64,000 bases of DNA from JADJPF01 sp964492845 (GTDB lineage Bacteria; Acidobacteriota; Blastocatellia; Chloracidobacteriales; JADJPF01): contig CAZBMZ010000009.1 of the NCBI GenBank assembly GCA_964492845.1, positions 62,001 to 126,000 on the forward strand, read 5' to 3'. The position numbers and the translations under genes were made by a program. The notes under the pieces are model-generated. The model did no database searches. It saw nothing but the letters and a program-made list of their open reading frames with translations, and had not been told where the DNA came from. This document shows, piece after piece, positions 8,762 through 15,765 of the stretch; position 1 is the first letter of the stretch, and every line of letters begins with the position of its first letter.

Positions 8762-9907
8762 ATGGATCGTGTTGCAATAGTTGGAGTTGCACAAACAAAA
8801 TTTGCTGCACAAAAACTAGATCAAAACTATGCAGAAATAGCTTATGAAGTTGTAGAGTCCCTCTTTCATAAGTTAGGTATTGACCATAAAGATGTTGACA
8901 ATATTGTCACCGCTTCATCAGATTTTTGGGATGGTCGAACTATTTCTAGCATGTCAGTTCAAGACGCTGTTGGAGCATGGCTAAAATCAGAAACTAAAGT
9001 CTCTTCTGATGGCACTTTGGCTGTACTTTATGGAATGATGCGTATTTTATCGGGTTCTTTTGGCACTACTTTAGTGCTAGCTCATTGTAAAAGCTCTGAA
9101 GGCCACCAAACAATGATTGGAAATGCTGTATTTGACCCAATTTACCAACGTCAATTAGGTTTTGACTTAGTAGCAGCAGGAGCATTACAAGCTCGTGCCT
9201 ATATGGAACATTACCAGGTTAGCGAGTCAGATTTAGCAGCAGTAGCAGCAAAAAACTTAACTAATGCAACTCGTAACCCTAATGCACACCGCGCAATGTC
9301 AATAAGCGTTGAAGAAGCCCTTAAAGCTCAATTAGTCGCTGATCCATTAAGAGAATATGATATTGCTCCAAATTCTGATGGAGCTTGTGCAATTTTACTT
9401 GCTCGTGAAGATCTAGTATCTAAATTTACTGATAAACCTGTTTGGTTAAGTGGTGTAGGACATTACCAAGATAATTATTACTTAGGTGATCGTGATTTAA
9501 CTACTTCTAGAGCATTAGAAAAAGCTGCACAAAAAGCTTATTCTATGGCAGGCATTACTAACCCACGTAAAGAGTTAGACTTAATAGAGTTATATGACAC
9601 ATTTAGCTATCAAGAACTTATGTGGACAGAACTTCTTGGACTAGCTGATCGGGGCAAAGGTGCAGAATTAATCCATAGCGGGGTTAGTCAATTAGGCGGG
9701 GAACTTCCTGTTAACCCTTCTGGCGGCGTACTGGGCGCACATGCAATGTTTGTTGCAGGGCTAGTTAGAGTAGCTGAAGCCGCGCTTCAACTTCGCGGTG
9801 AAGCTGCCGAGTATCAAGTAGAAGGTGCTAAACGTGCTTTAGCGCATGGAACTGTTGGCCCTTGTGGTCAAACTCATTGTGTTTGGGTGTTATCTAAAGA
9901 TAAATAA
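8762..9907 (+). CDS. Thiolase-fold protein 1 (SCP-x/Ltp2 type), nucleophilic Cys missing
   Basis: 381 residues, with both halves of a thiolase fold. The conserved C-terminal NPSGG (about residue 318) is followed by a His in the GHP position (GAHAMF). The region where thiolases carry the acyl-accepting Cys reads VSSDGTLAVLYG, with Ser/Asp instead. The usual E-x-HD-x-F motif reads ELYDTF. Thiolase-fold proteins that work with DUF35 include acetyl-CoA transferring enzymes and the Ltp2-ChsH2 aldolase, which has no Cys nucleophile, so an aldolase or acyl-transfer role is possible. It sits 9 bases after one DUF35 gene and 18 bases before a second thiolase-fold gene. Confidence 0.85.
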   Translation: MDRVAIVGVAQTKFAAQKLDQNYAEIAYEVVESLFHKLGIDHKDVDNIVTASSDFWDGRTISSMSVQDAVGAWLKSETKVSSDGTLAVLYGMMRILSGSFGTTLVLAHCKSSEGHQTMIGNAVFDPIYQRQLGFDLVAAGALQARAYMEHYQVSESDLAAVAAKNLTNATRNPNAHRAMSISVEEALKAQLVADPLREYDIAPNSDGACAILLAREDLVSKFTDKPVWLSGVGHYQDNYYLGDRDLTTSRALEKAAQKAYSMAGITNPRKELDLIELYDTFSYQELMWTELLGLADRGKGAELIHSGVSQLGGELPVNPSGGVLGAHAMFVAGLVRVAEAALQLRGEAAEYQVEGAKRALAHGTVGPCGQTHCVWVLSKDK

Positions 9908-9925
9908 TTTATTTTAAGAGGATTT

Positions 9926-11074
9926 ATGGGCCAAAGAGTTGCTGTTATTGCCAGTGGACAAACAAATCATTGTTCTAAACGCACAGATGTAAATATTCCT
10001 GAAATGATCCAAGAAGCTGTTGATCGCGCATTACTACAAGCTAATATCACACTAGATGATATTGATGCCGTAGTAATTGGTAATATGGAACATTTTGAGG
10101 GAATAAACCTTTCTGATATGTGGGCATCAGAAGGCGCAGGATCAGTAATGAAACCAGCAATTAAAATTGCAACTGGTGGGACAACTGGCGCGTCTGTTGC
10201 TGCTTGTGCCTATTATCATTGTGCTTCAGGAATGTTTGATACTGTGCTAGCAATTGGGTGGGAAAAACTTTCTGAAAGTGACCCTACAGGCGGTATTATT
10301 ACAGCGTTTGACCCAATTGTCGAACGGCCGACATTAGCCGGTGCTGTTGGTGGTTTAGCAATTGAAGCACTAGCTTATATGAAAACCTACAATGTGCCAG
10401 AAGAAGTTTTTGACTTAGTAGCTGTTCGCGCTCGTCAAAATGCTAGAAATAATCCTCATTCCCACTTAAAACTTGATTTAACAGTAGAACAAGTTAAAGA
10501 AACACCTTATATAGCCTACCCTATCCGCTACTTGCATATGTGTCCTGCATCCGATGGGGCTTGTGCAGTAATTATGGCATCAGAAAAACGAGCAAAAGAT
10601 TTATGCTCAAGTCCAGCTTGGATTGATGCCGTAGTTTCTCGTCATAACCATGCTTGGATTGGAGATATTTTCTTTAGCAAGGATAGCACCTTAGAATCTG
10701 CTGCAATTGAAGCTTATCGTATCGCAGGCATAACTAAACCTTTAGAGGAACTAGATGTTATAGAGCTTTATGACCCGGCTAGCTATACCCAAGTTTCTTG
10801 GCTTGAGTATTTACAATTATGTGAAATGGGTAAAGGTCGTTATCTAGTAGAAGAAGGAGTAACGGCAATGGGTGGAAGACTACCTGTTAACCCATCTGGC
10901 GGCGTAGTTTCTACTAATCCAATTGGAGCAACTGCTTTAATTCGTGTTGCTGAAGCAGCCTTACAAATTCAAGGCCGAGCCGATAAACGTCAAGTTGATG
11001 GTGTACGCCGTGCTTTAGCTACTGGATTTGGTGGATCTTATTGGAATGAAGTTTTTGTTTTATCAGCTAAGTAA
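9926..11074 (+). CDS. Thiolase-fold protein 2, both Cys and GHP His missing
   Basis: 382 residues, paralogous to the upstream protein. The nucleophile region reads IATGGTTGASVAA, so no Cys is in the expected place. After NPSGG the GHP His position is Asn (STNPIGATA), and the HDxF motif is ELYDPA. It may be a non-catalytic or differently acting subunit paired with the first thiolase-fold protein in a heteromer. The start at ATG 9926 follows AAGAGG. The C-terminal motif GFGGSYWNEVFVLS also lacks the second catalytic Cys found in ordinary thiolases. Confidence 0.85.
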   Translation: MGQRVAVIASGQTNHCSKRTDVNIPEMIQEAVDRALLQANITLDDIDAVVIGNMEHFEGINLSDMWASEGAGSVMKPAIKIATGGTTGASVAACAYYHCASGMFDTVLAIGWEKLSESDPTGGIITAFDPIVERPTLAGAVGGLAIEALAYMKTYNVPEEVFDLVAVRARQNARNNPHSHLKLDLTVEQVKETPYIAYPIRYLHMCPASDGACAVIMASEKRAKDLCSSPAWIDAVVSRHNHAWIGDIFFSKDSTLESAAIEAYRIAGITKPLEELDVIELYDPASYTQVSWLEYLQLCEMGKGRYLVEEGVTAMGGRLPVNPSGGVVSTNPIGATALIRVAEAALQIQGRADKRQVDGVRRALATGFGGSYWNEVFVLSAK

Positions 11075-11100
11075 ATTTCAAGAAAATTTAAGAGGTATTT

Positions 11101-11850
11101 ATGCAATGGGACAGTAAAATTCATCAAGTAATTGCTGAACAACCTTATCCATTGCTATTTGCTACTGTTAGCGGTGCGCATTTATATGGCTTTCCTTCTC
11201 CTGATTCTGACTATGATTTAAGGGGAGTTCATATTTTACCTGTTAAAGAAGTAATAGATTTAGAACAACCTAGAGAAACTATTGAAATTTCAGAAGTTAG
11301 AGATGGTTTAGAAATTGATTTAGTAACTCATGACATAAAAAAATTTTTTCTTTTGTTACTAAAGAAAAATGGCTATGTGCTAGAACAGCTTTATTCACCC
11401 TTAATTTTGCATACTAACGAAGCACACGAAGAATTAAAGGAAATCGCAAAGGGATGTATTACCCGCTATCATAGTCATCATTATTTTGGTTTTGCTGAAA
11501 CTGAATGGCGAATGTTTGAAAAAGAACCTCGAGTTAAAACTTTGCTTTATCTTTATCGAGTGCTATTAACAGGTATTCATTTAATGCAAACCGCAGAAGT
11601 AGAAGCCAATTTAATTAAGCTAAACGAGAAATTTGATTTACCAGAAATCAATGATTTAATTGAAGTTAAAACTTCAGGAAAAGAAAAATCAGTATTATCC
11701 GACTCGAAACTAGAATTTCATCGTCAACAATATCAATATTTGCGAGCAGAGCTAAAAATTGCTGAAGAAAAAAGCCATTTACCAGAAACACCAAGCACTA
11801 AAGCAGCATTAAATGATTTACTAGTGCGGCTACGTATGGCTAATTTATAA
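11101..11850 (+). CDS. RlaP-like predicted nucleotidyltransferase
   Basis: 249 residues. A nucleotidyltransferase signature lies at about residues 23-42: SGAHLYGFPSPDSDYDLRG, the GS...DxD pattern whose two Asp residues bind metal. The C-terminal helical part (RYHSHHYFGFAETEWRMFEKEP, then KTLLYLYRVLLTGIHLM) matches the RlaP/YcgL group, related to RNA ligase operon proteins. The substrate is unknown, RNA or nucleotide being likely from the fold. It is embedded in the thiolase/DUF35 operon (27 bases after a thiolase, 28 before DUF35), which is unexpected. AGAGG precedes the ATG. Confidence 0.8.
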   Translation: MQWDSKIHQVIAEQPYPLLFATVSGAHLYGFPSPDSDYDLRGVHILPVKEVIDLEQPRETIEISEVRDGLEIDLVTHDIKKFFLLLLKKNGYVLEQLYSPLILHTNEAHEELKEIAKGCITRYHSHHYFGFAETEWRMFEKEPRVKTLLYLYRVLLTGIHLMQTAEVEANLIKLNEKFDLPEINDLIEVKTSGKEKSVLSDSKLEFHRQQYQYLRAELKIAEEKSHLPETPSTKAALNDLLVRLRMANL

Positions 11851-11878
11851 AGCTAAAAAGTTAAGGAGAATTAATTTA

Positions 11879-12346
11879 ATGAGTACGCCAAAAGAAAAAC
11901 CTCTATATATTTCTATTAAAACCGACTTACCTTATTCTTATTCTGCTGGTCGTGCGCTAAGTCGTTTTTTAGTCACTTTACGAGATGAAGCAAAAATTTT
12001 GGCAACTCGTTGTAGCAATTGTGCTTATGTGTTAGTTCCTCCACGAGCATTTTGTAACCAATGTCATAAAGCAACAACAGAATTTATTGAAGTTGGCCCA
12101 GGTGGAACATTAGAAACTTTTTCTGTAATTAACTTCCCTTTTATAGACCCTTTTACCGGCCAAGAACGCCCAGTTCCTTATGGTTATGGAATTATTAAAC
12201 TAGATGGCTGTAGCAATCTACTACCTCATTTTCTAGATATTAGCGATCATACTAAATTAGAAATAGGTCAAAGAGTTGAAGCAGTTTTTGAAGAAAACCG
12301 TACAGGAGCATTAACAGATATTAAGCATTTTAAGGTATTAATTTAA
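11879..12346 (+). CDS. DUF35 OB-fold protein with intact zinc ribbon
   Basis: 155 residues. An N-terminal helix is followed by a complete four-Cys ribbon at about residues 42-62 (ATRCSNCAYVLVPPRAFCNQC) and by an OB-fold (EVGPGGTLETFSVINF). This is the canonical DUF35 arrangement, which in known cases brackets a thiolase-fold partner and binds CoA. An AAGGAG sequence precedes the ATG. It is last in the operon, so the unit contains one intact and one ribbonless DUF35 protein, perhaps one for each thiolase-fold subunit. Confidence 0.9.
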   Translation: MSTPKEKPLYISIKTDLPYSYSAGRALSRFLVTLRDEAKILATRCSNCAYVLVPPRAFCNQCHKATTEFIEVGPGGTLETFSVINFPFIDPFTGQERPVPYGYGIIKLDGCSNLLPHFLDISDHTKLEIGQRVEAVFEENRTGALTDIKHFKVLI

Positions 12347-12354
12347 TACAAAAA

Positions 12355-12924
12355 CTAAGGTTGAAACTGTACTCTTAAGTAAATATCATTAACATTTAGC
12401 CTACAATTAATGAAAGGCAATTCTATTACATCATTTAAGTTAGTAAAGGTTTGACTAGCCCAATTGTTAGCATTTTTAGTAAACAAAGTACAACTAACTT
12501 CATTTTGACTAATCAATAAATAGTGCCTAAATGATTCTATTTGTTGATATTCTCTAAATTTAATATCTCTATCAATTCTAGCTGTAGATCTTGATAAAAC
12601 TTCTACAATTAAAATTGGATTAACTAAAGTGTCTAATCCTTCTATTACTTCAAACTGAGCATTACAAGCTACAACTACATCTGCATATCTATAAAGTTGG
12701 TTATTAATTTTTATCCTAGTATCAGACCCTAGAGTTTCACATACACTTGAACGAAGTTGATTTTGTAATTCGGTAGTTAGATTAGTAGTAATTCTAAGAT
12801 GATTTCTACTAGCTCCAACCATAGAAAAAACTTCACCATAAACATATTCATGTTTTATATTAGAAATTTTTTCTATTTCAAAATATTCTTTAAGTGTGTA
12901 TTTTTTTATAGGGTTAGTAGACAT
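12355..12924 (-). CDS. Uma2 family (DUF820) putative endonuclease
   Basis: 189 residues, the usual length of Uma2 proteins. PDDEXK-type elements are present: an N-terminal YTLKEYFEIE...KHEYVYGEV segment, YADVVVAC near residue 105 (catalytic Asp) and ILIVEVLSRSTARIDRDIKFREY near 127-149 (Glu and Lys). The family is widespread as single genes, and the substrate is mostly unknown. The gene converges with the DUF35 gene across 8 bases. Confidence 0.85.
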   Translation of the reverse strand: MSTNPIKKYTLKEYFEIEKISNIKHEYVYGEVFSMVGASRNHLRITTNLTTELQNQLRSSVCETLGSDTRIKINNQLYRYADVVVACNAQFEVIEGLDTLVNPILIVEVLSRSTARIDRDIKFREYQQIESFRHYLLISQNEVSCTLFTKNANNWASQTFTNLNDVIELPFINCRLNVNDIYLRVQFQP

Positions 12925-12964
12925 TTTAATCCTAATCTTTAATTATTTTTTTGTATTATACATC

Positions 12965-13441
12965 TTAAAACGAAATATAGGACAAATATTTTTTCATCAA
13001 GTAATTAGTTAAAGTTTGACCTCTAAGACTAACTTGTTGAGTATTTAGAATTTGAAAGCCATGATGTTGAAAAAATGGTTTAGCCGTAATGCTTACTTCT
13101 GCATAAAGTTTATTTATTTTAAGTAGTTTTGCTTGAGACTCAATATTTTTTATCATCAAACTACCAACACCTTTTCCTTGATAATCTTTATGTGAGTAAA
13201 AACAATCTATATGTCCATTAGTTTCTAATTCACTAAATCCAAGTATTTTTTCATTAGCTTCAACAACATAAGTCATTCGGCTAATTAGTCGTTCTTGCCA
13301 TTTTTGCTCATCTATTTGCGATGGGGCCCAGGCTCTGACTTGTTCTAATGAATAATCTTTAATATTAATATTGTGTATTGTGTCATAAAACAACTGCATT
13401 ATTTCTTTTGTATCAGATAATTTATATGGTCTAATATACAT
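12965..13441 (-). CDS. GNAT family N-acetyltransferase
   Basis: 158 residues from the ATG at 13441 (MYIRPYKLSDTKEI). An upstream in-frame TTG at 13456 is possible, but neither start has a clear Shine-Dalgarno sequence. The acetyl-CoA binding motif A is HKDYQGKGVGSLMIKNIESQAK near residue 83-104 (Q-x-x-G-x-G). Motif B, KLYAEVSITAKPFFQHHGF, follows. The acceptor substrate cannot be told. It is divergent from the Bpt/ATE-like gene. Confidence 0.85.
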   Translation of the reverse strand: MYIRPYKLSDTKEIMQLFYDTIHNINIKDYSLEQVRAWAPSQIDEQKWQERLISRMTYVVEANEKILGFSELETNGHIDCFYSHKDYQGKGVGSLMIKNIESQAKLLKINKLYAEVSITAKPFFQHHGFQILNTQQVSLRGQTLTNYLMKKYLSYISF

Positions 13442-13494
13442 TTTATTTTTTAACAATTAATCATTAATTATTTTCTATTATATTCTTAAAAATT

Positions 13495-14154
13495 ATGGGT
13501 TTTATCAATGAATATTTTTTTTGTGAGCAAGTAAGGTCAGAGCTAATGGATCGCCTTTGGGCTAATGGTTGGCGGCATTTTGGATCATATTTTTTTCGTT
13601 ATGAAAAACTTTACACTAGAAATATTAAATATAATGTCATGCCTTTAAGAATCAACCTAAAAAATTTTACTTACTCCAAAAGTCAAAAACGTATCTTAAA
13701 GAAAAATCAAGACTTACAAGTTATTATTCGAGATGCTTTTATTGATAGAATAAAAGAAGATTTATTTTTTGCTCATAGAAATAGGTTTAAGGAAAACGTT
13801 CCTGATTCAATCTATACTTTTCTCTCTTATGATCCTGCAAATATTCCTTGTTGTACAAAAGAAATTTGCCTCTATCAAGATGAAAAGCTTTTAGCTGCAA
13901 GCTTTTTAGATGTAGGAAAATCATCAACATCTAGTATTTATACTATTTTTGACCCTACAGAAGTAAAAAGAAGTTTAGGAATTTATATAATTTTACTAGC
14001 AATTGACTATTCCTTAAAAGCTAACTGTCAGTATTACTATCCTGGTTATGCTTATAAAGAGCCGTCCCATTATGACTATAAAAAAAAGTTTGCTGCATTA
14101 GAGTATTATCAATGGGATGATAAATGGCTACCGCTTGCACCTATAAGTGAATAA
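13495..14154 (+). CDS. Bpt/ATE-like aminoacyl-tRNA protein transferase
   Basis: 219 residues. The N-terminus (NEYFFCEQVRSELMDRLWANGWRHFG) and the following segment FTYSKSQKRILKKNQDL match the arginyl/leucyl-transferase family, which adds an amino acid from charged tRNA to N-terminal acidic residues of proteins (N-degron pathway). The GNAT-like C-terminal half has IYTIFDPTEVKRSLGIYIILLAI and a YYPGYAYKEPSHYDYK block typical of the family. Known family members are about 235-250 residues, so this one is slightly short. The specificity (Leu or Arg) cannot be decided from sequence alone. Confidence 0.75.
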   Translation: MGFINEYFFCEQVRSELMDRLWANGWRHFGSYFFRYEKLYTRNIKYNVMPLRINLKNFTYSKSQKRILKKNQDLQVIIRDAFIDRIKEDLFFAHRNRFKENVPDSIYTFLSYDPANIPCCTKEICLYQDEKLLAASFLDVGKSSTSSIYTIFDPTEVKRSLGIYIILLAIDYSLKANCQYYYPGYAYKEPSHYDYKKKFAALEYYQWDDKWLPLAPISE

Positions 14155-14164
14155 GAAAAAATTT

Positions 14165-15079
14165 TTATGATTTAATCTTTAAGCTATCAATAAAATCTTT
14201 ATCTTTAGTTCCAGTATGACAAACTACACAAGATTGTTGGCCGCGTTCGGCTAAATCAGATATTAGGGCATAGGTTAAGCCATGATCAGTCCAGCTAATT
14301 ACTTTTAGCCCGTCTATTACTTCACAATGAAAAGTTAACCCCTTAGAAATAATTTTTTCCCCTCCATCAGGCAATGCAACCGTGTTTGCTGTAACAACTA
14401 GGCTAATGGGACGTTGCTGCATTTGATAGGAAATATAGGCTGCATAATCTCTCTTAAATCCAACTAAACGCGCTCCTTCTAGTTGGTAAAGTTTTTCCTG
14501 GCCCGAAATTTCTTGGTAATTTGGCAAAGTTAGACTAAAGGGAACTTTTCCTAAAAACCAGCTTGAAACATCTTTAGCAGAATCAGACTTTATTTCTAAA
14601 GGCAATTTACCCTTTTGATGTCTAAGGTGTGTATCAACAGCCATTAATGCAAAATCTGAATGCTCATCAAAATTAGTATGTCTATTGTAATTACTTAAAT
14701 AAGTATAACTAGTCAGTAAAATAATTATTGTTGCAGCTAAGCCAATAACAAGACGTTGAATATAAAATTTAGATGGAAAAGCTAATAAATTATTACTGGA
14801 TAATAGGTTATCAATATTTTTCTTTAATTTAGTAGAAGCTTGATAAGGTTTTGGGCAATCATCAAGAATTTTTTCAATAGAAGCTTGTAAATTTGTAGAA
14901 GCTTGATAAAGTGGCTTAGATTGACGAATTTGATTTAACCAATATTGTTGTTGGTCAAAAATTTGTTTGCAAGGCACACAGCTTTGCAAATGTTTTTCTA
15001 ATTGAAGTTTTTCCTGGCTATCTAGTTCATTATCTAAATACAATTGAATTTGGTTGGGGGCTTGCTGGCAAATGCTCAT
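14165..15079 (-). CDS. Anti-sigma factor with zinc finger and a periplasmic CxxCH motif
   Basis: 304 residues. The N-terminal ~50 residues form the zinc-binding anti-sigma domain (HLQSCVPCKQ, the H-x3-C-x2-C motif). A single transmembrane helix lies at about residues 117-135 (LVIGLAATIIILLTSYTYL). The periplasmic part is about 165 residues and ends with CVVCHTG, a CxxCH sequence of the kind that attaches haem c. Between the finger and the helix, a YQAST element is repeated (YQASTNLQASIE and YQASTKLKKNID). It lies 22 bases downstream of the ECF sigma gene and probably inhibits it at the membrane. Confidence 0.85.
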   Translation of the reverse strand: MSICQQAPNQIQLYLDNELDSQEKLQLEKHLQSCVPCKQIFDQQQYWLNQIRQSKPLYQASTNLQASIEKILDDCPKPYQASTKLKKNIDNLLSSNNLLAFPSKFYIQRLVIGLAATIIILLTSYTYLSNYNRHTNFDEHSDFALMAVDTHLRHQKGKLPLEIKSDSAKDVSSWFLGKVPFSLTLPNYQEISGQEKLYQLEGARLVGFKRDYAAYISYQMQQRPISLVVTANTVALPDGGEKIISKGLTFHCEVIDGLKVISWTDHGLTYALISDLAERGQQSCVVCHTGTKDKDFIDSLKIKS

Positions 15080-15101
15080 AACTTTACCCTAGTTTTAAAA
15101 T

Positions 15102-15626
15102 TTACTGCGCTGTTATTAGTGATTGAGTAAGTAAAACTGTTAGTTGTGCGCGGGCCCGTGCAAGTCGTGACATCACTGTACCAGCAGGACAATCTAAAAT
15201 TGTAGCAATTTGTTGATAACTAAAATTTTCCAAGTCCCGAAGTACCACAATCTCACGAAAATGTTCTGGCAGTTGTTCAATTGCTGCTTGTACTGTTTCT
15301 CGCTCGACTTTACGAACCAACAACGAATAAGGATCATGATGTTGGTCTAATAAAAAGTCTGATAGCTCATCCATTTTATTTGAATCAATATCAACAAAAT
15401 GTGGCCGACTGCGCATATAACGTAGTTGATTACGCCAAATATTACGCATAATTGTAAAAAGCCAACTTTTTAAGTTGCTATCCGGCATTAGTTGTCCAAA
15501 TGCCCGCATAGCACGCAAATAAGTTTCTTGTACTAAGTCTTCTGCTTCAGTTTGGTTACGAGTCAAGACCATAGCAAAGCCATAGAGGGCATCTAAATGT
15601 TCTAGTGCTGCTTGACGAAAATCCAT
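15102..15626 (-). CDS. ECF-type RNA polymerase sigma factor (RpoE-like)
   Basis: 174 residues. Region 2 is at the N-terminus (LTRNQTEAEDLVQETYLRAMRAF and SNLKSWLFTIMRNIWRN) and region 4 at the C-terminus (LPEHFREIVVLRDLENFSYQQIATIL, then CPAGTVMSRLARARAQL). This is the two-domain build of group 4 sigma factors. It precedes the anti-sigma gene in the same operon, the standard sigma/anti-sigma pairing for envelope or stress signalling. It is divergent from the primase-helicase gene, with 139 bases between them. Confidence 0.93.
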   Translation of the reverse strand: MDFRQAALEHLDALYGFAMVLTRNQTEAEDLVQETYLRAMRAFGQLMPDSNLKSWLFTIMRNIWRNQLRYMRSRPHFVDIDSNKMDELSDFLLDQHHDPYSLLVRKVERETVQAAIEQLPEHFREIVVLRDLENFSYQQIATILDCPAGTVMSRLARARAQLTVLLTQSLITAQ

Positions 15627-15765
15627 ATCTTGTTACCTAATGTATGATTGATCTTAAACTCAATAGCCTTATTTCTTTTGTAAAGAATAACACTTTGCTA
15701 AGAAATATATTCCAAATATATATTTTCTTAATGCTATTTTAAGGTTGTTTTAACAAAACATTTCT

